From Mauremys mutica (taxonomy: Eukaryota > Chordata > Testudines > Geoemydidae), in contig NC_059072.1 in the NCBI RefSeq assembly GCF_020497125.1, positions 308,840,781 through 308,904,780 on the forward strand: a DNA stretch of 64,000 bases, read 5' to 3'. The notes under the pieces are model-generated. The model was not told the origin of the DNA. It searched no databases and saw only the letters and a program-made list of their open reading frames with translations. This document shows positions 10,901-21,835 of the stretch, one piece after another. Both the position numbers and the translations under genes were made by a program. Position 1 is the first letter of the stretch. Each line of letters starts with the position of its first letter.

Positions 10901-13889
10901 CAGGATCGCAATGCATATTACGGACAAAAGCATTTACTGTATGTAATTAGCTATAACAGATGTGAAGGAGCAACTCAGTTGCCAGGCAAATTAAGGGGTA
11001 ATTTCCTTTGGAAAACTGCCATTATAAGACATTAAAATTTAAATGACCACTAAAAACTACACTGAATCAATGTAGAGTGTAGAGGCTTATAGAATGCTAC
11101 AGTAATGCAGATAGGCACTCTCATTTTGCCAGCAGGTCTTTGTAAGTCACCAGATGGTACCACAGGTAATGAAAAACCCAGACATCTGGGTAAAGTTAGA
11201 GACAAAGGCCCACACTGTGATCCTCCTTACCTCAGTTTTACACTGGTGTCACTTCATTGCCTCAAATGGAGTTATTCTTGTGCTGCACAGGTTAAGGGAG
11301 AGCATCTCGAGCCAAGGGGACAGGTTATTCAGCCACCATGGGGATGGTCACAGTAGCTGTCAAAGCAGCTGCATGGCCCTATATGGGGAAATTTGGCTGG
11401 TGGAGCTACATAGCTGCAGATCCTTTGGTCACTCCCTGGCCTGCTGTTCCCACTGATAGTAAAGATGGAATCCATAGAGCAGAGTTCATGGGGATATATT
11501 TTCTCTCCACATCCTGTTCAGTCTCAGCACAGCTGACCTGCCCTGCTCCAGTCCCTCTCCCTTTTGTGCTAGCTGTGCCAATGGAGGGGGCCAGGGTTGC
11601 CCCAGAACGTTGGCTTCAGGGGGGGCTCGAACTGCAGCAAACTCATGAAACGCTAACACTTTCTCAGATATTGCGCCTCTGGTTTTAAAACTCTATCCCT
11701 TATTCCTCCAGGCAGCAATGAGAAGTCTCTGTAGCTCAGACCCATCTGTAAACCCAGCCCCAGGTTGCTTTAACTTTGAACTGGTTTGCTGCTGATGGTA
11801 TCTGTCCTAACCTTACATTTTCAGAGTTGTGTTCACCAAAATAAGAATGATTCTCTTTCCTGTGAGCATGCCTGACCCCTCTGCATTTGTAAATCCCCTT
11901 TTACACTGTTCCCATCACTAGTTATCCAATTAAAGAACAGATTCCAAATTAGTCTATTATTTGATTTCTCGAAATATACATTGGCTGCACAAAATAAGCT
12001 AGACTTTCAATCAATTCCAAACACCTCACACTGTTGAGGAATAAAACAGGAAGACACTCTGTTGCTTTCTAAATTCTCAGTTCACTGTACTGTAGATCTG
12101 CAATTCCTGATAGCTCAATCAGATAGGCTTTGCCCCAAGACCCCAAATCCTTCAGCAATAGAAACACGTTCATCTCACTGCATAGACTCTTGAGGATTTT
12201 TTAAATATTCCGAAAACCATTTCTACCATACTGGTTTGCAGTCCATTTCTTCCTGACAAAGTATAAAATGTGACATTGTCCTTTATTCTGCAAACATTCC
12301 TGGCAAATCAGCATCTTTCCAATTAATTTCTCATACTTGAAAGGACTTTAACTTTAACTCACCTTGTTAAACCAATGGAAGTCTGGAATGAGAAATCACA
12401 AAATAGATTCTTCAACAAAAGTATATTGTGAAAGTCGGATCCTGTGTTACACTATAGTCATACTCTGCTTCCAGGGACTCTGCTTTCAGTTAGCTGGCTT
12501 TATGTGATCGTGGCTTCTTTTCATTCCATCTCTTTCTCTCTCTGTTGCACACACCTTTTCTCTCTATAGCTACTCAAATTCCTCTGCTGCCGCCAGGCAG
12601 CTCCTCTGCTGTTTCTAGTTGTGAGGCGAACGGATTATAATTATTTCCTATATACTCCCACATTCGGCTTGCTCCTCAACCCAGCAATTGCAGGGTTTTA
12701 CAGTGCCATCAGGGGGCAGCAGAGGAGCCCATAGAAGACTTGTGAAGGTAAAAGAAAAGATATTTCCTTTGCAAAAATCTTTCAGTAGATTTGGTTTATC
12801 CATAAATCAGCAGCTAGTAGCTGATGCTTGGTTTATTTTATGGTACCGTTTTGTCCCTTTGCTCTTTGCAATGGCCTGATATAGTCCTCTGCGATTTACA
12901 AAGCTGCCACATACACAACTTTTAGTGTTAGCTACTGGATGTTGTTTATTCCATATATCCTATACTACCTCCCTAGAGATCTATTTTTTGAATAGTTATT
13001 CACCAGTTTCTCTTTTCATGAACAGGTGCCTGTCAGAAATCTCAGGTCTAATAATAAGTGCTGTGTCACTAGCTAGAAAGCAATACCTTTTGTACAATAG
13101 GAAACTATGTTTGACAGATAAATCTCTCTGGGAGCTACAGCATTAATGAAGATCTACACATATTTAGGGCCTTTTATAAAAGGCTTTGCAAAAAAGGCTA
13201 CCAGCTGTTAAAATCATCATCAGGGAACTGACAAAATACCTGCCAAAACTTTGGAGAAACAATAGTGAACTCAGCTCTCATGTTTGCACAGCATACATAT
13301 GTGATATAATTCTAATGTTGAAGCAAAGCTAACAGCTATGCATTAGGAGGATTACGTCCATGGTTGGGTTTACTGGGGAAAAGAAAATTGCATTGCTTGA
13401 AGATTTTTTTACATGCAATTGGTCTAGTATGCACAAAAAATAATGTATAATGTAGTTTTTCATTATGAAGGAACCCAATGGTCTTTAAATGTGGGTAAAC
13501 AGTATAGAGAGTATATTCTGGGCATGGTACAGAGGCCCTGATTCTGCAATCCTTACTCATGTTGATTAATACCGTGCTCCACCAGTATTCATATTGATTT
13601 CAAGAGGAGCGCTCAAATGGGTAAGATCTCTACAACTGTGCCCCTTGATATTACTAATTCACCACTGAAATGCAGCCACTTCTGGTATGACACCTGTGCA
13701 AACACCACAACACTGCACAACTTTTTTTAGGAAAAGAAGGGAAGCACCAACTGAAACAGTAGTAGTTCAAATTTAGTTACCAAAGTTGGAAGTTAAACAG
13801 GCCATCATAGTGTTTAAAAGGTAGGAATAGCAAGGAGAGAGAGGAATTGTTTGGATTAGTCCAAGCAAGTGTAACTAAGAGAAATCAGA
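7986..13889. other. long intergenic stretch, largely unique
   Basis: This 5.9-kb AT-rich region has no supported gene. Minor repeat pieces occur near 9255-9330 (palindromic family). The frames near 11105-11690 have no domain I recognise and no convincing splice or Kozak context. A poly(A) run lies near 10415-10428. Confidence 0.5.
12700..12725 (+). promoter_or_regulatory. candidate CTCF-type binding motif
   Basis: GCCATCAGGGGGCAGCAG matches the vertebrate CTCF core (CCASYAGRKGGCRSY) with one mismatch at the S position. This is a sequence match only; occupancy is unknown. Confidence 0.35.
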
Positions 13890-14105
13890 TGCAAATGAAC
13901 AAAGAAAAATGTGAGCTGAATAAAATTTTCTATCAGGAATAGCTACTAAATCGTGGAATAGAATCCCAAAGGAAATGATAGAAATTCTTTTGTGTGAATC
14001 TTTAAAAATTAGTCTGAACATGCACTTGGGAGCAAGCCTGTATTGGCCAAGGAATTTGCAAAGTTCCTACTAAGTCTTTTCCATCTCCAGTTTCTATGAT
14101 TTTAG
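13890..14105 (+). mobile_element. decayed CR1-type LINE 3' end
   Basis: The phrase order (gctactaaatcgtggaatag, a caaaggaaatgatagaaatt block, then tttctatgattttag) follows the CR1 3' end, which encodes the WNxLPxEVVESP-type stretch and then the attctatga tail. It is heavily mutated. Confidence 0.45.
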
Positions 14106-14147
14106 CTTGACTTCTAACCATGACAGATGACTGCGTACAAGGGACAC

Positions 14148-14280
14148 TTAGGCCTTGTCTACACTACAGGACTATTTCGAATCTACTTAATTCGAATTTG
14201 TGGATTCGACCTTATGAAGTCGAATTTGTGTATCCATACTAAATACACTAATTCGAACTTCTGAGTCCACATTAACGGGG
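14148..14280 (+). repeat. Harbinger copy 1, left TIR and TTCGAA subterminal array
   Basis: The target duplication TTA (14148-14150) precedes the terminal repeat GGCCTTGTCTACACTACAGG. Next come several spaced TTCGAA or TTCGA/TCGAA boxes within about 110 bp, in a pattern mirrored at the other end. Palindromic boxes at this place are plausible binding sites for the transposon's Myb-like or transposase protein. Their function is inferred. Confidence 0.8.
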
Positions 14281-14536
14281 CCGGCGTCGACTTTCGAAGC
14301 GGTGCACTGTGGGAAGCTATCCCACAGTTCCCGCAGTCCCCGCTGCCCATTGGAATGCTGGGTAGAGCCCCCAATGCCTGCTGGGGGAAAAAATGTGTCG
14401 AGGGTGGTTTTGGGTAACTGTCGTCATTGAACCGTCAATCACGCCCTCACTCCCTCCCTCCCTGAAAGCGCCTGCGGGCAATCTGTTCGTGCACTTTTCT
14501 GGTCAGTGACAGCGTGGACGCCACAGCACTGCAAGC

Positions 14537-14916
14537 ATGGAGCCCGCTGCGATCCTCGCCGTTTTCTCCTCCTCGCACTTTATCGTCCACCTCTTCCACA
14601 TTCAGCTGCTGAGAAATTGGGCTACTTTTCAATGGTTCTGCAAGCACTGGGGGACCATAGGGGACGTTTTACCAACATGAACGTCGTATGGCCGGGCAAG
14701 GTTCCTGATGCGTGTGTTCTCAGGAACTGTGGGCTGCTCAGACGCCTGCTGGAAGGTAGTTTCTTCCCGTACCACGAAATAACTGTTGTGGATGTGCATT
14801 TGCCTATAGTGATCCTCGGTGACCCAGCCTGCCCGCTAATGCACTTGCTCATGAAGCCCTATACAGGCGCCTGGGACAGCGACAAGGAACTCTTTAAATA
14901 CCAGCGAGCAGCGTGA
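14537..14916 (+). pseudogene. Harbinger transposase, internally deleted (DDE_4-type nuclease remnant)
   Basis: Harbinger transposases cut and rejoin DNA at TWA sites through a DDE nuclease fold. The start ATG at 14537 opens an N-terminal segment beginning MEPAAILAVFSSSSHFIVHL. Around 14650-14665 the homology jumps to another frame, where the C-terminal half of the nuclease is read: DHRGRFTNMNVVWPGKV, then CVLRNCGLLRR, IVILGDPACPLMHLLMKPYT and a TGA at 14914. Family members normally have 350-400 residues. Here the middle, including the first catalytic aspartate region, is missing. The GxxHDA motif is altered to KVPDACV. The copy at 30402-30780 shows the same junction. An AATAAA follows at 15048. 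It cannot make an active enzyme. Confidence 0.85.
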
Positions 14917-15047
14917 CCTGTGACTGTTCAGTTTCTTTACAGAGAAGCTGAACCTGCCCCTGTTTCTTTACCCAGTTACTGTTGACTCTCCTCTTCGGTT
15001 AAATACCCCGTTCTCCCCGTTTCCTCCACTTCCAAGACACGTGTAAA

Positions 15048-15053
15048 AATAAA
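15048..15053 (+). terminator. poly(A) signal of copy 1 transposase gene
   Basis: AATAAA 132 bp after the transposase stop. The equivalent signal in copy 2 is on the minus strand at 30265-30270. Confidence 0.6.
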
Positions 15054-15620
15054 ATACATGTCACACTGTTACTGAGGAGAGGTTTCTTTATTCATGACTT
15101 TTCGTTAAAGGGTCGAAACTGGAACGCAGACTGCGGTGGGTAGGGTGTGCGCTGATGTAAAGACCGCCTCTAAACTCAAGGAATGACAGGCTCCTGCTCC
15201 TACAGCGGTCCGCATTGCCGGACTGCTTGTTTCAACGGAGCCTGCCATCCCTCCTTTTTGGGATTCTGTGTGCGGGGGGCTATGTGGCCTTGTGGCGGAG
15301 GAGGACGGATACAGATTCCTCTGCTGCGTGACTCAGCGGTCCACGACAAGGACCGCTGTATAAGATCTGTACCTGCCCTCCCCCGCTAAAAAGTCACATC
15401 CCCACCGCCCACACAGAACCTGGAAACCACCTCCCATACCGACCACGGTGCCTGCTGACTGCACTGTGTGTGTTACCCGCTGCTGATCCGGCCCCCGTGT
15501 CTGTACCCTGCGAAAGGTGCCTGTCCTATGCAATTAGCAATGCACTTCCCCACGCACCCCATTCAAACACAGTCTTCAGTGAAGAAACATGACGGAAACA
15601 GTACTTAACAGCAAAGTATT

Positions 15621-15626
15621 TTTATT
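15621..15626 (-). terminator. poly(A) signal of copy 1 Myb-like gene
   Basis: TTTATT on the plus strand is AATAAA on the minus strand, about 130 bp after the end of exon 2. With the transposase signal it marks the convergent tail-to-tail layout. Confidence 0.6.
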
Positions 15627-15758
15627 ACTTAAGTACACAGTTATGGGATGGGACTGGGATTGGGACTTGTTTGAGTCCGGAAGGGAAGGACTTATGCAAA
15701 TGTAGGGTAGGAGAGCTTTTGGTTACTTGAGCACTCTGCTGGGGTGCAGTGACAGTAT

Positions 15759-16132
15759 TCACGGCCCAGGGCGGGCATCCTCCTGGTTATTTGAGGTGAG
15801 GGGGGAATGTGACTTTGTGGCGGGGGAGGGCAGTTGCAGAGATACTGCCGGGGGCTCTGTCCTGCAGCGGTCCTGCAGAACATACACAAGTCGCCGGAGC
15901 GTGTCCGTTTGCTCCCTCAGTAGTACAAGCATTGCTTGAGTCGCCTGCTTGTGTTCCTCACGCCACCTCTCCTCCCATTCGCTGTGTGAGCGCTGGTACA
16001 GAGAGACTTTCTCCCTCCACTGCCTCTGCTGGTCCGCCTCGGCTAGGTAGCAGCCCACACATTCATCGAAAATCGTGTCCCTTGTCTTTTTCTTTCGCCG
16101 CCTAATCTTCGCCAGCCTCTGCGAGGTGGATG
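15759..16132 (-). pseudogene. Harbinger Myb-like accessory protein, exon 2 (coiled-coil), copy 1
   Basis: Exon 2 starts after an acceptor TGCCACAG and stays open to 15759. It encodes a basic stretch (RLAKIRRRKKKTRD) and then a helix rich in Glu, Arg and Gln (ADQQRQWREKVSLYQRSHSE, then LLREQTDTLRRLV). This is the conserved C-terminal coiled-coil of Myb-like proteins of turtle Harbinger elements, thought to help oligomerisation or transposase contact. The phase-1 join to exon 1 at 18108 keeps the frame. The exon itself is intact; the gene is broken in exon 1. Confidence 0.8.
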
Positions 16133-16199
16133 CTGTGGCAGGTCTGGAGACAGTGGAAGCTGTGAGATGGGAAACAGTTAGTTAATTCCTTGCAATGAT

Positions 16200-17420
16200 A
16201 CTTTTTTGCGAACAATTAACTGAGTCTAGGCTGTCTCTGTGAATTTTTTGTTGAGACCCCTGTGCCTGCTGTTGCACAAATCATTTGCGCGGTGGATTCT
16301 GGGTACATGTCGCCAGTCATTCCTTCCTCCGGGAAAGCAATGGCAGACAATCATTTCGAGCACGTTTTCCATGAAATGCCCTGGCACACGCCATAGCGTG
16401 GCAACAATGGACCCTATTTTGCCTTTTGTATATGTCACTGTATGTGTACTGGATGCCGCTGACAGAGGCGGACCAGCAGCGCTACACAGCAGCATGCTTA
16501 TGCTTTTGCATGACAGCAGCGATGGTTACCAGGCATACTGCACCGTCTACCATACCATGAACTGGTAAGAAGACGGTAATAAGATGGTCATGGTTACCTG
16601 TCCTTTTGCACTGCGCCATTTGGTGCTGTCATAAGTGCCCCTGGTCGATCAGCCAGGGGCGCAAAAGCAAAATTTGGGAATGACTCCCCGAGTCAATCCC
16701 TCCTTTTTGGGTATCTAAAAATAGAATCAGTCCTGCCTAGATTATGGGCAAGTGTACTAGAGAACCACTGTATCATACAACCAGAGACCACAGCTGCTCT
16801 CTGTCCAATCCTGCATAAATTTTGAGCTGAACGCTATTCACAGGGTGTGCTCCTGAAACAACCCCAGCTGTTCATTCCGTTCTTCCCCCAGCCTTCCTGG
16901 GTTCCAATACCATTGTCCCCCCACTTGTGTGATGAAGTAATATAGAATGCATGAATAAGACACAGGTAGTCGTTTGTGAGAAATGAGTGGAAGGAAGCCT
17001 CCAGCTGCAATGATAGTCCAGAGATGACATTAAGGGGTGTGGAGGAGGGAGCCACTCATCCCTCTGCTAGTCCAGGGGCAATTGAATCTTTTCTTTACAA
17101 TGAAGGGTGGGGGCTGATGGAGCTCAGCCCCCTGTTGCAATGATGAGGACGGTTACCAGCCATACTGCACCATCTACCATGAAAAATTAGCAACAGGCGG
17201 CCTTGACCGACCTGTTCCAAGCAAGTTGGTACGGTCGTTATGGTTACCAGTCCTTTTGCACTGCCCCATGTGCCAATAGGCTGATGATGAGGATGGATTT
17301 CCATCTTATTGTACCATCAGCCATCCATAGCGTGGGGGGAGCAAGGATGTTGGTGTTGAGTGCTGCACCATCGCGTCTATCTGCAGCATTCAGTACAGAT
17401 ACGGTGACATGTAAAAGAGT
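16200..17420. repeat. intron of copy 1 Myb gene with degenerate internal repeats
   Basis: A GGTTACC(A/T)G phrase linked to catactgcaccatctaccat or to cttttgcactgcgccat recurs near 16523, 16590, 17150 and 17240. These internal duplications sit inside the 1,975-bp intron (16133-18107), and copy 2 has them at 28020-28800. Function unknown. Confidence 0.6.
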
Positions 17421-18107
17421 CAACAGAGGATTGTTTTCCCTTTAACTTCTGGGGGTCGGGGGGCTGCGTAAATTGCCGAGCTATGCCCCGACCCACCGCG
17501 GACACTGTGTTTGACCCTAGAAGCATTTGGAGATCAGCCAAGAATGCAAATGCTTTTCGGAGACAGCAGGAACTGTGGGATACCTTGCGTCCTCGTTCCC
17601 CCCTCCCTCCATGAGCGTCCATTTGATTCTTTGGCTTTCCGTTACGCTCGTCACGCAGCTGCGTGCTGAGTCTGTGCTATGCCGTCTGTCCGTTTATTTA
17701 TTAAAAATACTTTGGACCAGGCGTAACGTAACATTTCTTCCCCTACTTAGATGCAGGAGTCTCCGAGCGAGATCACCGTGAGGACGGGCACTGAAGGAGA
17801 TAGAGAGCGCATGCTGCGTGAAATCTAGCACGAACCACGGACCTATGCAGCCGTGCTCTGGGAGGCAGTGCTCCCTGAATACCGCGTGAAAGCCTCGCGC
17901 GGAAAAGTGTGCTACCACGGAGCACCCAATAAGGCAGCTCTCCCCAGGAACCTCCTGCTGATGCTTATCGATTAACGGCAGGAGAGCTTCGTGGCGTTCT
18001 CCCAGGAGGATTTCTGTTCTATCACCATATATACAGAGACCTCCTTTTCACACACTTCAGATTCCTGTTATATTAAGAATAAAAGTTAACATGGTTAAAG
18101 CACTTAC

Positions 18108-18633
18108 CGACAGATCCTACCCCTGATTCAGGATCCGGGTTCCTGGCCGGGGAGGGTTGGTAGGGGATCTCCGTGACGGTGATGAATAGATCCTGGCTGT
18201 TGGGGAAACCAGCGTTGTAAGCGCTATCGCCTGCCTCGTCCTCCACAAACCCTTCCTCATCTTCCCCGTCCGTGAACATCGTCGAGGAACTGTCCGTCGA
18301 CACTGTCCCATCATCAGAGTCCATGGTCACTGGTGGGGCAGTGGTGGCAGGCTCCGTAGCGTCCGTTGGCCGCTTTGATTTTTTGGTAGGCTTGTCTGGG
18401 GTCCTTGATTTTCACGCGGCGCTGCGTTGCATCCCGGCTGTATCCTCTGTCTGGATCATGGCTTTGGAGACCTTCTCGTAGGTCTTTGCATTCCGTTCGT
18501 TGGAGCGCAGCTCCGAAAGCACAGACTCCTCGCCCCACACACCGATCAGATCGAAGAGTTCCCGGTCAGTCTATGCCGGGTCCCTCTTTCTATTCAGAGA
18601 TTACATGAACTCCTCTGCTGGAGAGCTCTGCAT
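18108..18633 (-). pseudogene. Harbinger Myb/SANT-like protein, exon 1, copy 1 (stop and frameshifts)
   Basis: The accessory protein of Harbinger elements binds DNA through a trihelix/SANT domain and brings the transposase to the ends. ATG at 18633 gives MQSSPAEEFM. Codon 21 is TAG where the family has tryptophan of the SANT helix. Next comes VWGEESVLSELRS...RNAKTYEKVSKAM, then a 2-nt insertion near 18455 relative to copy 2. The frame resumes as RGYSRDATQRRVKIKDPRQA and YQKIKAANGRYG. The segment CRFY...LHAILGG expected next is absent, and an acidic tail (MTMDSDDGTVSTDSSS, DGEDEEGFVEDEAG) follows in another frame up to the donor GTAAGTG at 18107. Codon 21 and the missing segment are shared with copy 2. 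Confidence 0.85.
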
Positions 18634-18831
18634 TGCTGCCGGTGCTGCGGAGCTCGCCCCGATGTGCAACCAGAACGTCAGATTCAAACCGCCCAGACAG
18701 GAAAATGAATTCAAATTTTCGCGGGTCATTTCCTCTGTGGCTGGGCAGAGAATCCAAGCTCGGGCTGCTGTCCAGAGCGTCAACAGAGTGGTGCACTGTG
18801 GGATAGCTCCCGGAGCTACTAAGTTCGATTT

Positions 18832-19026
18832 CCATCCACACCTAGCCTAATTCGAACTAGCCATGTCGAATTTAGCGTTACTCCACCTGCCGGGGTGGAG
18901 TACCAAATTCGAACTAAAGAGCCCTCTAGTTCGAATTAAATGGCTTCCTGGTGTGGACGGTTGAGCGGTTAGTTCGAATTAACGCTGCTAAATTCGAATT
19001 AAAGTCCTAGTGTAGACCAGGCCTTA
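18832..19026 (-). repeat. Harbinger copy 1, right TIR and TTCGAA array
   Basis: Repeated aattcgaactag/taattcgaatt boxes are spaced over about 190 bp and end in TAGTGTAGACCAGGCC and the TTA duplication. The array is the inverted counterpart of the start of copy 2 at 26310. Confidence 0.8.
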
Positions 19027-20340
19027 GAGGCAGAGTAAAGGAAGTGGGTGAGTGAAGCTAGTTTCTAGATGCCACAAGAAGCTGTAGAATAGTGAAATCT
19101 TCTCTTTGCTAGACAGTTGTCTGTGTTACGAAAATCACCCGCATATCTGACATCTGTTGGTACATCTGTCAGCTTTGCCAGCAGAGGGACGGAGGATTGA
19201 ATTGGTATGGGGGGCTGAACTACTCTTTCCCCTAGATGTGATCCTTTCTGAACAAGATTAAGGCGCAGCACTAGGGGAAAGCTGCCATGGCAGCTGTCCC
19301 CAGTGTAACTGCAGCATTGCTACCCTAAATGCTCCAAAATCATAAATTAGCTCCCTGAGATTGTCTTAAAAGCACTGAGATTTTTTAAAAATAATCACCA
19401 AGGATTTCTTTTTCTTTATCTTGTGTTGTTTGAAACTTTAGGGTTTGAAACTTTAGGGTGAAACTTTTCAAGCTTTTCTCCACAGCTATGAGGCCTAGAA
19501 ACTGACTCGGTTTTTAACTAAAGCTTAGAGTCTCAAGTAATCACATGACTCTAGGAGATGAGGCCCGAAATAACACTAGATACCAAAAGGCTTGTGATAA
19601 AATTGCAGGAATTGGCAGCACTGTAATTGTTCTGTAGCTAAAAGTCTGGTTTCCAAGATTATCAATACAACCCCTTTCATGAGCAATCCATTCAATATAG
19701 AGTACTAACAAACCTTAGGGAAGAAGTTAACAGTTGGATGGGGAGGGGAGAAGGAAAATATGGTAAATTCCCAAGTAGAACGTTCCTCAGCTTAGAAGCA
19801 AGGACATTTTAGTGAGAAAAAGAAGGGGAATGTGAGGATATATTTAGTGTTTCATTAGATCTGTAGCAGGAAATCAGGTAGGAGAGGGCTGCGGAAGAGT
19901 CTAGGAAAAAATTCAAAGAGAAGGACTGAGTAGTTTTAAGGGTAGGTCTGTTTTCCTTATTATAATAAAGCACTTTGTTCAATGTTTCAAGAAAGCAACT
20001 CTTCCAGTGATTCTTTTTTATGTCATGTAACAATGGTAAAGGAAGGCGGAACGGGAAACTGGAGAAAGGAAGATAGGGAAGTTGGGGATAGACAAGAAAG
20101 GAGTTTTTAGCCCTTCTTTTGGCTATTTATAGCCTGGTACTGCATTCCAATTAAAACACACTCCAGTTTATTAAGAGCTCTGTTTCTTTACTATTGGATA
20201 TTAATCTGCCTCAGGAATTCCAAGATCCAAGCAAGCTGATCAAACCAGTAAATGTGTTTTCCCCTTATGTTTTAAGGTTTAAGCATAAGGCATATTTCAT
20301 AACAAGACTGTGTTTACCTCAAGTCTTTCAATTCCCCAGG
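19027..20340. other. intergenic DNA, nothing recognised
   Basis: AT-rich DNA without a supported gene. A short direct duplication, tttgaaactttagggt, occurs at 19427-19460. Confidence 0.5.
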
Positions 20341-20348
20341 GTGTAGAA

Positions 20349-21142
20349 CAGGGATGGGCAAACTTTTTGGCCCGAGGGCCACATCAGGGTTGCAAAAATG
20401 TATGGAGGGCCGGGTAGGGAAGGCTGTTCCTCCCCAAAGAGCCTGGCCCCCACCCCCTATCCGACCCCTCCCACTTCTCACCCCCTGACTGCCCCCCTCA
20501 GAACCCCCAACCCATCCAACCCCCCCGATTCTTGTCCCCTAACCACTCCCTCCCGGGACTCCCCCCAACCGCCCCCAGGACCCCACCCCCTAGCCAACCT
20601 CCCTGCTCCCAGTCCCCTGATTGCTCTGACCCCTATCCACACTCCTGCCCCTTGACAGGCCCCCCAGGATCCCACACCTATCCAACCCCTCTTTTCCCCA
20701 TCACCTGACCCCTATCCACACCCCCACCCCCTGACAGGCCCCCCCGGGACTCCCATGCTTATCCAACCGCCCCATCCTCCGTCCCCCATCCCCTGACAAC
20801 CCCCAGAACCTCTGCCCCATCCAACCACCCCCTGCTCCCTGTCTCCTGACTTCCCCTGGGATCCCCTGCTCCTTATCCAACCCCCCGGCCCCCTTACCAT
20901 GCCACTCAGAACAGCATGTCTGGCAGCCACGCTGCACAGCCGGAGCCAGACATGCTGCCACTCTGCTCAGCAGGAGCGCGCAACCCCACCACCCAGAGCG
21001 CTGCCCGTGCAGCGGTGGCACTTCAGGGGAGGGGGGGCAGCAGGGTAGGGGCCAGGGGTTAGCCTCCCCGGGAACTCAAGGGCTGGGCAGGATGGTACCA
21101 CAGGACAGATGTGGCCTGCAGGCCGTAGTTTGCCCACCTCTG
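20349..21142. mobile_element. non-autonomous hAT DNA transposon, C-rich interior
   Basis: The ends CAGGGATGGGCAAACTTTTT and GTAGTTTGCCCACCTCTG are inverted repeats. The 8-bp duplication GTGTAGAA is perfect (20341-20348 and 21143-21150). The 794-bp interior is a C-rich degenerate tandem array (about 20420-20900) built on ccc-ctgac/cctatccaccc phrases. Frames through it are compositional artefacts. Confidence 0.9.
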
Positions 21143-21493
21143 GTGTAGAACCACAGTTACTTTAAAATTTCATCTTCAATAAAAGTAACTTTTTGTTCCT
21201 GTGAGGGTCTTGCTATCTCTCCAGGCAAACTTTTGATGAAAGTTCTAGTCTTGAACACTGCTCCTCATGTCATTTTATGATGACAACAGTGGGGATGGAA
21301 CTGTTCTGTTCAGTTTCTAGTGCAGTTTCACTAAGTATAAGATTCTGATCTTGCTTACACTGGTGAGTTCACACAGGCATAAGGTATAAGAAGGGCACTT
21401 CTGGTCTTGCTTACACTGGTGACTTTAGTGGTTACTGCTAATTTATACTGATGTATCTGAGAGCATAGTCAAAACCCCGTTTTCCTAAAAGAG

Positions 21494-21734
21494 CCGGGGC
21501 GGCTCCAGGCCCCAGCACGCCAAGCGCGTGCTTGGGGCGGCAAGCCGCGGGGGGCACTCTGCCGGCGCCGCGAGAGCGGCAGGCAGGCTGCCCTCTGCGG
21601 CTTGCCTGGGAGGGTCCGCTGGTCCCGTGGTTTCGGAGGACCTCCCGCGGGACCAGCTGACCGTCCTCAGGCAAGCCACGGAAGGCAGCCTGCCTGCCCT
21701 GCTTGGGGCGGCAAAATTCCTAGAGCCGCCCCTG
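21494..21734. mobile_element. non-autonomous hAT MITE, GC-rich (241 bp)
   Basis: The ends CCGGGGCGGCTCCAGG and CCTAGAGCCGCCCCTG pair as inverted repeats with two mismatches. A perfect 8-bp duplication TAAAAGAG flanks it (21486-21493 and 21735-21742). The interior is GC-rich and contains the duplicated phrase cttggggcggcaa. Confidence 0.9.
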
Positions 21735-21748
21735 TAAAAGAGTGATAC

Positions 21749-21830
21749 ATTTTAAGGCCGAAAGGAGCCATTATGATCATTTAGTCTGACCTCTTGCACA
21801 ACATAGATCATAAAATGTCACCTAGTAATT
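21749..21830 (-). repeat. CR1-type 3' end remnant
   Basis: The phrase gccattatgatcatttagtc, followed by tgacctcttgcacaacata, is the reverse complement of the CR1 3' end block. Confidence 0.5.
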
Positions 21831-21835
21831 CATGC

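Larger units (their letters stand above)
14151..19023 (+). mobile_element. Harbinger DNA transposon, copy 1 (4,873 bp, internally deleted)
   Basis: The element is bounded by inverted repeats GGCCTTGTCTACACTA and TAGTGTAGACCAGGCC and a TTA target duplication (14148-14150 and 19024-19026), the TWA-type duplication of PIF/Harbinger elements. It contains a plus-strand transposase remnant (14537-14916) and a convergent minus-strand two-exon Myb/SANT gene (18633 to 15759), the usual Harbinger two-gene plan. The copy at 26310-31166 is nearly identical along its whole length but inverted. The transposase lacks its middle and the Myb gene has a stop and frameshifts, so the copy is non-autonomous. Strand is given by the transposase. 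Confidence 0.92.

Noticed and set aside
11338..11688. A 116-codon frame in intergenic DNA
   Set aside because: No domain, no splice or start context I trust, and overlapping frames of similar size.
12703..12755. A possible first exon ending at gaag/gtaaaag
   Set aside because: Only a weak donor-like match, with no downstream coding exon or promoter that I can support.
20398..21021. Pro-rich and Gly-rich frames of 65-106 codons on both strands
   Set aside because: They are produced by the C-rich tandem interior of the hAT element at 20349-21142.
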